A stretch of DNA of 15,151 nt from Odoribacteraceae bacterium (GCA_031259905.1 JAIRKS010000082.1:1-15151); one strand, 5' to 3'. Numbered from the stretch's first letter, positions 7,120 to 14,795 are shown. Made by a program: numbers and translations. The notes: a model not told the origin generated them from the sequence alone.

Positions 7120-7360
7120 GGAACTCCCAAAATAAAATTGGGAGCTCCCAAAATAAAATTGGGAGCTCCCAAAATGATTTCGGGAGCTCCCAAAATGAAT
7201 TTGGGAGCTCCCAAAATGAGATTGGGAGCTCCCAAAATGAAATTGGGAGCTCCCAAAATGAAATTGGGAGCTCCCAAAATGAGATTGGGAGCTCCCAAAA
7301 TAGAATTGGGAGCTCCCAAAATGAAATTGGGAGCTCCCAAAATGAATTTGGGAGCTCCCG
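7119..7360. repeat. Tandem array B: ten complete 21-bp units centred on an invariant palindrome
   Basis: Ten units run from 7140 to 7349, with a decayed unit before (7119-7139, GGAACTCCC) and an 11-bp partial one after (7350-7360). Every complete unit starts with the perfect palindrome GGGAGCTCCC. The following 11-bp A/T-rich spacer varies: AAAATAAAATT, AAAATGATTTC, AAAATGAATTT, AAAATGAGATT, AAAATGAAATT, AAAATAGAATT. Most junctions extend the palindrome to TTGGGAGCTCCCAA. Adjacent copies can therefore pair as a 14-bp hairpin with a 7-nt loop. The 21-bp step equals two turns of B-DNA, so all palindromes face the same side. Confidence 0.96.
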
Positions 7361-7617
7361 AAAGCCACCGGAAACCTACCCCGGAGGGCGGGATGACTAC
7401 CCGGAACGTCAGGAACGGTAAACGCCGCCAGCGGCGACGAGAAAAAGTATTCCCGTGACGACGAAAACCCCGTCGCGTACCGCTAACGCGGGGGCAGCGA
7501 GCTATCCCGTTAAAAAGTTTAGTGAAATGGCGACATTTACGTTCATTAATTCACCAACGTGCTGCAAGAAATCTATACCGGCGAGCACGTGCGCGACCTG
7601 TCGCCGGGCCGCGTCGC

Positions 7618-7636
7618 CCGTCCCGGAGCGGGACGG
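7618..7636 (-). terminator. GC-rich hairpin just after the LolA-like gene
   Basis: CCGTCCCG (7618-7625) and CGGGACGG (7629-7636) pair perfectly over 8 bp around the loop GAG. It begins 11 bp beyond the stop codon of the minus-strand gene. No T-run follows on that strand, so it may be a factor-dependent terminator or a 3'-end stabiliser rather than a classical intrinsic terminator. Confidence 0.5.
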
Positions 7637-7647
7637 CCTCTATTCCC

Positions 7648-8295
7648 TCACCTCAGGTCGATCACCTCGACCCCCGGGTGCGCCTTCGCGTCAAAACGGA
7701 AAAACGCGTCGTTCGGCGTCTGTCCGGGAGGCTTCAGGCTCGTGATCAGGACGCTGACATCGTTCCCGTCGTTCCCGAACGACGTCACCCGCTCCACGGC
7801 ATTCGTCGCCGTGTCGATCCACACGTCGATCGTCCTGATCTGCCCCGGCTTCTTCGGGGTCAACGCCACGCGTGCCTTCCCCCCCTTTTCCTCCAGCAAC
7901 TCGCGCGTGAACTCCCGGTTATGTATATCGAACAGGATCGTCGGGTCGAGCAACTCCTCTTGCTCCTCCCCCGGATCCTTGATCGTCACCTCCTCCACCT
8001 CCGGCATGTAGGTATAGATCGCCTCCCCGTCGAAATAATTGATGGCATCCATTACCTCGACCCGGTACATGTTCCCCTTCATGTACGCCTTGCCGGGGTA
8101 CGACTCGCGGACGTTCTCCGCCTTGTTCTCCATCGTCAGGGTGAAGATCACCTCGACGGCGGGATAACTCTTTATCTTGTTAACGACGTTATCGAGGAGC
8201 GTCCCTGCCCTCGAAGCCGTTTGTGCCCCGACCGGGGCATTGCCCCACGCCAGCAGGCAGCACGCCAGCGCGCACGCGTGAAATGTTCTATTCAT
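7648..8295 (-). CDS. LolA-like outer-membrane lipoprotein carrier protein
   Basis: The 215-residue protein looks like a periplasmic LolA-family carrier, which accepts lipoproteins released from the inner membrane and takes them to the outer membrane. A type I signal peptide covers about residues 1-24 (short basic start, hydrophobic ACALACCLLAW, cleavage near VGA-QT). The cysteines in the hydrophobic part do not form a good lipobox. The mature part has the family's strand pattern: VNKIKSYPAVEVIFTLTM, SYPGKAYMKGNMYRVEV, then NYFDGEAIYTYMPEVEEVTI, the step where LolA proteins read 'DG-W-Y-P---V'. A C-terminal sheet follows (IDVWIDTATNAVERVTSF). Identification rests on fold-level pattern, not a catalytic residue, so a related single-domain carrier is possible. 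It is not beside an ftsK-like gene. It is transcribed divergently from the ABC operon. Confidence 0.75.
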   Translation of the reverse strand: MNRTFHACALACCLLAWGNAPVGAQTASRAGTLLDNVVNKIKSYPAVEVIFTLTMENKAENVRESYPGKAYMKGNMYRVEVMDAINYFDGEAIYTYMPEVEEVTIKDPGEEQEELLDPTILFDIHNREFTRELLEEKGGKARVALTPKKPGQIRTIDVWIDTATNAVERVTSFGNDGNDVSVLITSLKPPGQTPNDAFFRFDAKAHPGVEVIDLR

Positions 8296-8641
8296 AGTCT
8301 ATCCTGTAATGTTTGATCGCGAAGATAGAAAATACCGGGGGAAACGCGAGAGGGGGATGGCGGGACGTCGCGGGGAGGGGCGTGACTAACAGGAAGAAAT
8401 CTTTAAGTCAAGTTTAAGTCAAGTTTAATAGTATAGATTGTCGTGACGAACATATCATTTAGTAAAATCGCGCATTCGCTTAAACAAGATAATACAGCAT
8501 GACATACTCGCTTCTACTAACCTCCACCCACCCGTTCCCGGGAACGCCCCCCGCGTCCCGGCACGCGGCGCGGCACGCGGGCAGCCGGGGCGATAATTTT
8601 TCCAGAGACTATCTAACACTATCTATCGTAAAACAGAAAGT
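8296..8641. other. 346-bp divergent intergenic region between the LolA-like gene and the ABC operon
   Basis: The region changes from mixed sequence to an AT-rich centre (8395-8500) and then to a very GC-rich stretch (8530-8592). The AT-rich part carries an 11-bp tandem repeat (8402-8428). The GC-rich part has a 14-bp perfect palindrome CGTTCCCGGGAACG (8533-8546) and the direct repeat CGGCACGCGG (8559-8568, 8571-8580). A 48-codon frame (8499-8645) runs into the ATPase start. I found no promoter that fits the TTTG / TAnnTTTG pattern well in either direction. Confidence 0.5.
8402..8428. repeat. 11-bp tandem repeat upstream of the ABC operon
   Basis: TTTAAGTCAAG occurs at 8402-8412 and 8413-8423, followed by TTTAA (8424-8428), about 2.5 copies. 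The 11-bp period is close to one helical turn. It could be a binding site for a regulator of the operon; that is inference. Confidence 0.7.
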
Positions 8642-8645
8642 ATGA
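8499..8645 (+). CDS. Possible 48-residue leader ORF overlapping the ABC ATPase start
   Basis: An ATG at 8499 opens a 48-codon frame whose TGA overlaps the ATPase start as ATGA (8642-8645), suggesting possible translational coupling. The peptide starts MTYSLLLTST, has an R/H/G/A-rich middle and ends LTLSIVKQKV. The sequence CGCTTAAACAA sits 11 bp before this ATG, and the same 11-mer occurs 19 bp before the MutS-like ATG (12056-12066). The peptide has no recognisable family, and its middle simply mirrors GC-rich DNA, so chance is likely. Confidence 0.22.
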   Translation: MTYSLLLTSTHPFPGTPPASRHAARHAGSRGDNFSRDYLTLSIVKQKV

Positions 8646-9574
8646 ACAAAGCAATCGTAAAAATTGAAGGCTTGTCTCATCGCTACACCGTGCAGTGGGC
8701 GATCCGGGACATCAATTTCGAGATCCGCGGCACGGGCATCCACGGCCTGCTCGGATCGAACGGCGCCGGCAAGTCGACGCTGATGAACATCGCGTGCGGC
8801 GTGCTCAAGCAAACCGCCGGGAGCGTCTACATCAACGGGATCGACACGAAACGCGATCCCGTCGGCGCGAAAAAGTTTATCGGCTTCCTGCCGCAGAAGC
8901 CGCCGTTGCATCCCGACCTGACCGTCGAGGAGTACCTGCGCTATTGCGCGTTCCTGCGCCGCGTGCCCGACGGGCGAGTGAACGCCGCCGTCGACGGCGT
9001 GGTGGAAAAGTGCGGGATCACGCACTTCAGGAGGCGACTGATCCGCAACTTGTCGGGCGGTTACCAGCAGCGCGTCGGCATCGCGCAGGCGATCATTCAC
9101 GAGCCGCTGCTGGTCGTGCTCGACGAGCCGACGAACGGTCTCGACCCGAACCAGATCCTCGAGATCCGCCACCTGATCAAGGAGATCGCGGCGGAACGGA
9201 CGGTGATCCTCTCGACGCACATCCTGAGCGAGGTGCAGGCGACGTGCGATTACATCCGGATGGTCGAGCAGGGAAGCATCGTCTTCTCCGGCACGGTCGA
9301 GGAGTTTGACAATTACATCGCGCCGAACACGCTGCTGGTCGCGTTGATGAACGCCCCTCCCGCCGGCGCGTTGGCCGCGCTGGAGGGGGTTGCCGGCGTG
9401 GAAGAGCTGGGCGGCAACCGCTTCCGCCTGAGGTTCACGGACGCCCGCGAGGCGATCGACCGGGTGGTGAAGGCGAGCGTCGCCGGGGAGTGGCGGCTGA
9501 CGGAGATCGGCGTGGAAAAGAATTCACTGGACGCGATCTTCGCCGAGTTATCGAGAAAAACAAGTACCCGTTAA
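8642..9574 (+). CDS. ABC exporter ATP-binding protein (GldA/CcmA-like)
   Basis: This 310-residue cytoplasmic ATPase powers an ABC-2 type exporter. Motifs in order: Walker A GSNGAGKST (38-46), Q-loop Q85 in GFLPQKPPLH, signature LSGGYQQR (137-144), Walker B LLVVLDEP (156-163, catalytic E162), D-loop GLD (166-168) and H-loop H192. The C-terminal 80 residues form the small extra domain typical of this subfamily, which includes GldA of the gliding apparatus and many drug or polysaccharide exporters. The next gene starts 12 bp downstream and supplies the membrane part, so the two form an operon. Substrate is unknown. The start is supported by the conserved N-terminus; the upstream sequence is A-rich (aaaacagaaagt) without a Shine-Dalgarno. 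Confidence 0.92.
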   Translation: MNKAIVKIEGLSHRYTVQWAIRDINFEIRGTGIHGLLGSNGAGKSTLMNIACGVLKQTAGSVYINGIDTKRDPVGAKKFIGFLPQKPPLHPDLTVEEYLRYCAFLRRVPDGRVNAAVDGVVEKCGITHFRRRLIRNLSGGYQQRVGIAQAIIHEPLLVVLDEPTNGLDPNQILEIRHLIKEIAAERTVILSTHILSEVQATCDYIRMVEQGSIVFSGTVEEFDNYIAPNTLLVALMNAPPAGALAALEGVAGVEELGGNRFRLRFTDAREAIDRVVKASVAGEWRLTEIGVEKNSLDAIFAELSRKTSTR

Positions 9575-9586
9575 AATTGAAATGTC

Positions 9587-11920
9587 ATGAAAATTACACG
9601 TAAAATAGCCTTAACCGAATTACAAACTCTTTTTTATTCGCCGGTGGCATGGTTGATCCTGATCGTTTTCACGTTCCAGGCGGCGATGGCATTCACGGAC
9701 GTGTTCGGGGGACTCGTCCGTAGCCAGGATCTAAATTACTCGGTGAGCAACATCACGTTGAACCTCTTCGGGGGAATGCGCGGGTTGTTCACGAGCGTGC
9801 AGGGATACCTTTATCTATACATCCCGTTGTTGACAATGAGCCTGATGAGCCGGGAGCTTGGCAGCGGGTCGATCAAGCTACTGTACTCCTCGCCGGTAAA
9901 GAACAGCCAGATCATCCTCGGAAAGTACCTCTCGATGATGATCTACGGGGCCATCATGATCGCCATACTCTTTGTCTTCGTCCTGTGGTCGGCGTGCACG
10001 GTCAAGGACTTTGACTTCCCCGTGGCGCTGTCCGGGATGCTGGGCCTCTACCTGCTGATCTGCGCGTACGCGGCGATCGGGCTGTTCATGTCGAGCCTGA
10101 CATCGTACCAGGTCGTGGCGGCGATGGGGACGCTGGCGGTGCTGGCAGTGCTAAACTTCGTTAGCCGCTTCGGGCAAGAGTACGACTTCGTGCGCGAGAT
10201 CACCTACTGGCTCTCGATCGGGGGACGGGCGGGCGAGTCCATCAACGGGTTAATATGCAGCGAGGACGTGCTGTACTTCGTGATCGTGTCCTGGCTCTTC
10301 CTCTCGCTCTCGATCCTGCGCCTGAAAGCCATCCGGCAGAAGGCACGCTGGCAGGTATCGTTCTCGAAATACGTTGTCGTCTTCGTGCTGGCCATGCTGA
10401 TGGGCTACTTCTCCTCGCGCCCGACGCTGATGGCGTTCCACGACGCGACCCGCACGAAACAACGCACGCTCACGGAAAACAGCCAGGAAATCATCAAGCG
10501 CGCGGAAGGCGGCCTCACGATGACCGTCTACGTGAACGCCCTCGATAACATGATGTGGAACGCGCTGCCGCGCAACCGGAAGTACGACATGGAACGCTTC
10601 TCGCAGTACGTCCGCTTCAAGCCGGAGATGAAGGTGAAGTACGTCTATTACTACAAGAATCCCGGCGACCCGAACCTCGCCCGGCGTTACCCCGGTCTTG
10701 ACGACGCGCGCATCGTCGGGCAGATCAGCAAGAGCGCGGACATCGACTCGACGATGTTCCTCCCGCCGGAGGAGATCGCCAAGATCATCGACCTGGAGCC
10801 GGAAAAGTTCCGACTCACGCGCCTGCTGGAACGCGAGAGCGGCGAGAAAACTTTCCTCAGGATGTTCGACGACATGATGCGTTACCCCGGCGAGACGGAG
10901 ATCTCCGCCGCGCTGAAACGGATGGTGATGGAGCTGCCGCTCGTCGGCTTCGTGACGGGCCACGGAGAGCGGGACATCAGCAACGAGGGCGACCGCGGCT
11001 ACTTCCGCTTCTCGAGCGACAAGCCCTTCCGCTATTCCTTGATCAACCAGGGATTCGATTTCACCGAGGTACGCCTCGACGCGCCGGTGCCGGCGAACGT
11101 GAGCGTCCTGGTGATCGCCGACGCGCGAACACCGTTCTCCCCGGCAGAGCGAGCCAACCTGGACGAGTACATCGACCGCGGCGGCAATCTCGTGATCCTC
11201 GGCGACAGGCGCCGCCAGGAGGTAATGAACCCGCTCGTCGAGCGCTTCGGCACGCGCTTCCTGCCGGGACAACTCGTGAAGTACGTGAGCGAGGAGACGC
11301 CAAGAGTAAGACCGGGCTTGCCCCTGAACAATTTCCCGGCAGACTTCATCCAGGCCCGCGTGACGCCGGCAGGAAAGGATCTCTCCTACATCCACGAGGT
11401 CATGTATACCCGCCGCAACGTGGTGACGATGCCCGGTTGCGTGGCGCTGGAGTACACGACGGATAAGGGGTTCGACGTGATCCCGCTGCTCGTCAGCGAC
11501 ACGACGGATAGCTGGAACGAGCTGGAGACAACCGATTTCATCGACGACACCGTCCGCCTCAACCCCGCGATCGGCGAGGTAGCAAGGTCGTACCCGACCG
11601 CCCTGGCGCTGACGCGGCAGGTGAACGGGAAGGAACAACGGGTGCTGATCGCGGGAGACGCCGATTGCCTCAGCAACGGGGAGATCAGCATCCAGCGGGC
11701 GCGCGTGCCGGCAGCGAACTACAACCTGATCATGGGTTCGTTCTTCTGGATGTCGGACAACGAAGTGCCGATCGACGTGCGCCGACCAGTGCCGCCCGAT
11801 AACGAGCTGTTCATGACCGGTGCCGGCGCGAAAGTGGGCAAGTGGCTACTGATGGGCCTCTTCCCGCTGCTGCTACTGGCGAGCTGCCTGTTTATCTGGA
11901 TCCGTCGCCGGGGAAGATAG
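9587..11920 (+). CDS. ABC-2 permease fused to a GldG-like auxiliary domain
   Basis: This 777-residue inner-membrane protein partners the ATPase encoded just upstream. The N-terminal third is an ABC-2 permease with about six membrane segments (near 18-38, 74-88, 118-136, 149-170, 176-192, 228-245). It contains the family loop MSRELGSGSIKLLYSSPVKNS at 87-106. A further segment (about 262-276) leads into a large extracytoplasmic region (about 290-750). That region resembles GldG-type auxiliary domains: RTLTENSQEII near 293-303, TGHGE at 457-461, and the Rossmann-like stretch LVIADARTPFSPAERANLDEYIDRGGNLVILGD at about 505-540. A last membrane segment (about 752-770) ends in the basic tail RRRGR. 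In gliding Bacteroidota, GldF and GldG are separate proteins; here both parts are in one chain. No gliding motor genes are nearby, so another exported substrate is likely. Confidence 0.85.
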   Translation: MKITRKIALTELQTLFYSPVAWLILIVFTFQAAMAFTDVFGGLVRSQDLNYSVSNITLNLFGGMRGLFTSVQGYLYLYIPLLTMSLMSRELGSGSIKLLYSSPVKNSQIILGKYLSMMIYGAIMIAILFVFVLWSACTVKDFDFPVALSGMLGLYLLICAYAAIGLFMSSLTSYQVVAAMGTLAVLAVLNFVSRFGQEYDFVREITYWLSIGGRAGESINGLICSEDVLYFVIVSWLFLSLSILRLKAIRQKARWQVSFSKYVVVFVLAMLMGYFSSRPTLMAFHDATRTKQRTLTENSQEIIKRAEGGLTMTVYVNALDNMMWNALPRNRKYDMERFSQYVRFKPEMKVKYVYYYKNPGDPNLARRYPGLDDARIVGQISKSADIDSTMFLPPEEIAKIIDLEPEKFRLTRLLERESGEKTFLRMFDDMMRYPGETEISAALKRMVMELPLVGFVTGHGERDISNEGDRGYFRFSSDKPFRYSLINQGFDFTEVRLDAPVPANVSVLVIADARTPFSPAERANLDEYIDRGGNLVILGDRRRQEVMNPLVERFGTRFLPGQLVKYVSEETPRVRPGLPLNNFPADFIQARVTPAGKDLSYIHEVMYTRRNVVTMPGCVALEYTTDKGFDVIPLLVSDTTDSWNELETTDFIDDTVRLNPAIGEVARSYPTALALTRQVNGKEQRVLIAGDADCLSNGEISIQRARVPAANYNLIMGSFFWMSDNEVPIDVRRPVPPDNELFMTGAGAKVGKWLLMGLFPLLLLASCLFIWIRRRGR

Positions 11921-11929
11921 ACGCGTGCA

Positions 11930-11956
11930 CCCCGGGGAACGGGAAGTTCCCCGGGG
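11930..11956 (+). terminator. Long GC-rich hairpin after the ABC operon
   Basis: The arms CCCCGGGGAAC (11930-11940) and GTTCCCCGGGG (11946-11956) pair perfectly over 11 bp around the loop GGGAA. It starts 10 bp after the permease stop. No T-run follows, so the operon end may be factor-dependent, or the hairpin may protect the 3' end. Confidence 0.6.
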
Positions 11957-12085
11957 CATCGTCGCGCGTTGAACTAACTTTAAGCAGCGCGGGCAGAAAA
12001 ATGAATATTATTGCTTAACATCGCGGGAAATGTAACTATTCGCGAGGACAAGCCCCGCTTAAACAATCCATAAATCGACAGTAAC

Positions 12086-14773
12086 ATGGCTTTTATCATC
12101 GACAAACAAACACTCGACGACCTGAATATCTTCGGGAAACGCGGGAGAGATTCTATCTACAACATGTTTAACACCACCCGCACGCGCGGGGGAGCACGCG
12201 TGCTCGAGGAGATGTTCCTCTACCCGCTCTCCGAGGAGGACAGGATCAACAAACGAGGCAGCATCATCCGCTTCTTCCAGACGAACGGGATGACGTTCCC
12301 GTTCCGCGGGGAGTTGTTCGACACGATCGAGTATTACCTGGCGAACACGGATAGCCGCACGCGCCTGACCGTGGAAGACAATACCCTCCAGCGGAAATTA
12401 AAAGGAGCAATGGGCGCCGATACCGACTACGACCAGCTGCACAAGGGCGTGCTCGCCGCGATCGAGATCGTCAACCGCCTGAGAGCGTTCGTCGAGGTCA
12501 TGGAGAAAAACGAGGAATCAGGCCCCTACCGCGCCGAGGTGGAGGAGATGGGACGGCTCGCGCGCGACCCGGAGTTCGCGCCGCTCTTCGAGGAGAAGAT
12601 CGGGAAAAAACTCCCCTACGCGAGGACGGCAAGTCTCGACGCCCTCCTGCGTTTCAAGGTGAGGGAGAAACTGCAGCGGCTGCTCTACTGGATCTACAAC
12701 CTCGACGTCTACATCGCCGTGGCGCTCGTGGCAACGAAGTACGGGTTCGTCATCGCTAGGGCGCTGCCGGGGGGCAACAATTCCCTCAAGATAAAAGAAG
12801 TCTACCACCCGATGGTGAAAAATGCCGTGGCCAACTCCCTCTCCGTGGATCGCTCCAACAACGTGATCTTCCTGACGGGAGCGAACATGGCGGGGAAATC
12901 GACGTTCATGAAGACGTTAAGCATCGCCGTGTTTCTCGCCCACATGGGCTTCCCCGTCCCGGCAAGAGAGATGGAGTTCTCCGTCCTCGAGGGAATGTAC
13001 ACCACCATCAATCTCCCCGACAACCTGAACATGGGGTACAGCCACTTCTACGCCGAGGTACTGCGCGTGAAAAAAGTGGCCGAGCAACTCGGGCGGTCGA
13101 AGAACCTGCTCGTCATCTTCGACGAACTATTCCGCGGGACCAACGTGAAGGATGCCTACGACGCCACCGTCGCGATCACCGAGGCGTTCTCCGGGAAGAG
13201 GGATTGCCTCTTCGTCATCTCGACGCACATCATAGAGGCGGGAGAGACGCTGGGAAACATGTGCGACAACATCCACTTCGTCTACTTCCCGACGGTCATG
13301 GACGGGAACGTCCCCCGCTACACGTACACCCTCGCCGACGGCATCACCGGGGACAGGCACGGCATGATGATCATCAACAACGAGAAGGTAATCGACATCA
13401 TCCGCGGCGAGGAGAAGGACCACGCGACGGGAGAAAAATCACCCTTCCTCGTCGACAAGCAGACGCTCGAAGACCTCAACATGCTTGGAGAATTCCGCCC
13501 CAACTCCATATTTAACCTCTTCAACACCACCCGCACGCGCGGCGGGAAGCTGCTCCTGGAAGCCATGTTCCACCAGCCGTTGAACGACGCCGCCGCCATC
13601 AACGACCGCGCGAGCATCATCGCGTACTTCAAGGAGCGCGCGCTGCCGTTCCCCGTCGACAACGACCTCTTCGTCATCGTCGATCATTACTTCAGCAACT
13701 CCGGCGGGGAGACCCTCCTCGAGGCGCTCTTCTACACGGGACGGCGCAAGCTGATGCACTACATCGGCGCCGACAAGGAGTACGAGATCACGCGCTCCGG
13801 CCTCGTCGCCGCCACGCGATTCATCAAGATCCTCCGCGACTTCACCGCGCAACTCGCCGAGGGGGACGTCCCCCCCGCCTACCGTGAACGCCTGGAGGCA
13901 GCGCGGCGTCTCTTCGCCGACAAGCGCCTGGAGTGGGTGTTCAACGTGCCGGCGAACAAAAAGTGGAGGTGGTTCGACGTCGCCCGCCGCGACTTTACCC
14001 TGCGCGCCGGTTGCCGCGAGCAGACGAGGGAGATCATGCAACTCCTCCACGAGTTCGACGCCTACCTCGCCATCGCCCGCGCCGCCCGCGAGCGAGGACT
14101 CGTCCCCGCGCGGGCGCTCCCCTTCGACGAGAACGAGAACCGGATCACCGTGAAAGAGGTGTACCACCCGTGCATCGAGCGCGCCGTCCCGAACACCATC
14201 GAGATCACGCGCGATCGCAACGTCATCTTCCTCACCGGCGCGAACATGGCCGGCAAGTCGACCCTCATGAAATCCTTCAGCATCGCCGTCTACCTCGCGC
14301 ACATGGGATTCCCCGTCGCCGCGCGCGAGATGGAGTTCTCCGTGCAAGACGGCCTCTTCACCTCGATCAACGTCGCCGACAACCTGAACATGGGATACAG
14401 CCACTTCTACGCCGAGGTACTGCGCGTCAAGCACGTCGCCAGGGAAGTTGCCAGCGGCAAAAACCTGATCATCGTCTTCGACGAACTCTTCAAGGGAACC
14501 AACGTCAAGGATGCCTACGACGCTACCGTCGCCGTCACCGACGCGTACTCCAACCACCGCAACTGCTCCTTCATCATCTCCACGCACATCATCGAGGCCG
14601 GCCACTCCCTGCGCGAAACCCGGGACAACCTGCAATTCGTCTTCGTGCCCACGATCATGAAGGACGGCGTCCCCACCTACCCCTACCGCCTCCGGGAGGG
14701 CATCACCGACGACCGCCACGGGATGATTATCATCAACAACGAACGCATCGTCGAGATCATCAAAAGCAAGTAA
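12086..14773 (+). CDS. Single-chain double MutS-like ATPase (tandem duplicated and fused)
   Basis: The 895-residue protein consists of two homologous halves, about 1-445 and 453-895. Each opens with VDKQTL-DLN and NTTRTRGG, continues through a helical lever-like region, and ends in a MutS-type ATPase. Half one has Walker A GANMAGKST (265-273) and Walker B with D346-E347 in FDELFRGTN. Half two has Walker A at 718-726 and D799-E800 in FDELFKGTN. Both keep NMGYSHFYAEVLRVK and STHIIEAG. The mismatch-reading and connector domains of true MutS are missing, so this is a MutS-related core/ATPase protein, probably DNA- or recombination-associated. MutS proteins work as dimers with composite ATP sites; here one chain could supply both. 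A short charged linker (GEEKDHATGEKS, about 441-452) joins the halves with no stop codon. The exact function is unknown. Confidence 0.88.
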   Translation: MAFIIDKQTLDDLNIFGKRGRDSIYNMFNTTRTRGGARVLEEMFLYPLSEEDRINKRGSIIRFFQTNGMTFPFRGELFDTIEYYLANTDSRTRLTVEDNTLQRKLKGAMGADTDYDQLHKGVLAAIEIVNRLRAFVEVMEKNEESGPYRAEVEEMGRLARDPEFAPLFEEKIGKKLPYARTASLDALLRFKVREKLQRLLYWIYNLDVYIAVALVATKYGFVIARALPGGNNSLKIKEVYHPMVKNAVANSLSVDRSNNVIFLTGANMAGKSTFMKTLSIAVFLAHMGFPVPAREMEFSVLEGMYTTINLPDNLNMGYSHFYAEVLRVKKVAEQLGRSKNLLVIFDELFRGTNVKDAYDATVAITEAFSGKRDCLFVISTHIIEAGETLGNMCDNIHFVYFPTVMDGNVPRYTYTLADGITGDRHGMMIINNEKVIDIIRGEEKDHATGEKSPFLVDKQTLEDLNMLGEFRPNSIFNLFNTTRTRGGKLLLEAMFHQPLNDAAAINDRASIIAYFKERALPFPVDNDLFVIVDHYFSNSGGETLLEALFYTGRRKLMHYIGADKEYEITRSGLVAATRFIKILRDFTAQLAEGDVPPAYRERLEAARRLFADKRLEWVFNVPANKKWRWFDVARRDFTLRAGCREQTREIMQLLHEFDAYLAIARAARERGLVPARALPFDENENRITVKEVYHPCIERAVPNTIEITRDRNVIFLTGANMAGKSTLMKSFSIAVYLAHMGFPVAAREMEFSVQDGLFTSINVADNLNMGYSHFYAEVLRVKHVAREVASGKNLIIVFDELFKGTNVKDAYDATVAVTDAYSNHRNCSFIISTHIIEAGHSLRETRDNLQFVFVPTIMKDGVPTYPYRLREGITDDRHGMIIINNERIVEIIKSK

Positions 14774-14795
14774 ACCCCGCCCGCCTCTCTCTTAC

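Larger units (their letters stand above)
6874..7647. other. 774-bp gene-free convergent region between tnaA and the LolA-like gene
   Basis: Both neighbours end towards this region. It contains two tandem arrays (7021-7119 and 7119-7360) and a hairpin (7618-7636), listed separately. The parts before and between (6874-7020 and 7361-7617) are GC-rich with short palindromes such as CGCCGC/GCGGCG near 7425-7438. I see no convincing gene in them. Several long open frames cross the region on both strands. They exist because the repeat units are 21 bp and lack stop codons, and they have no family resemblance. Confidence 0.6.

Noticed and set aside
7021..7360. CRISPR array
   Set aside because: The period is only 21 bp, the 'spacers' are near-identical A/T-rich 11-mers, and no cas gene is present.
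6973..7368. Minus-strand ORF encoding FGSSQ and RANEKSD repeats, as a possible repeat protein
   Set aside because: It exists because both repeat units are 21 bp without stops; similar ORFs appear in other frames. There is no signal peptide, promoter or family resemblance, and spacer changes are not synonymous in any frame.
5626..7458. A 610-codon plus-strand open frame across tnaA and the repeat arrays
   Set aside because: Its first two-thirds is the +1 shadow of tnaA, rich in R, P, G and H as expected from shifted GC-rich codons. The rest is the stop-free 21-bp repeats. It also crosses a strong terminator.
7455..7745. Small plus-strand ORFs before and over the 3' end of the LolA-like gene
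   Set aside because: They overlap the real gene antisense, lack promoters and show no recognisable domain.
10250..11638. 462-codon minus-strand ORF inside the permease gene
   Set aside because: It is antisense to a well-supported membrane protein gene, has H, R, V and E-rich composition typical of shadow frames in GC-rich DNA, and matches no family.
13439..14719. 426-codon minus-strand ORF opposite the second MutS-like half
   Set aside because: It is a shadow with low-complexity V, G, D, E and A content; the plus-strand frame has intact Walker motifs.
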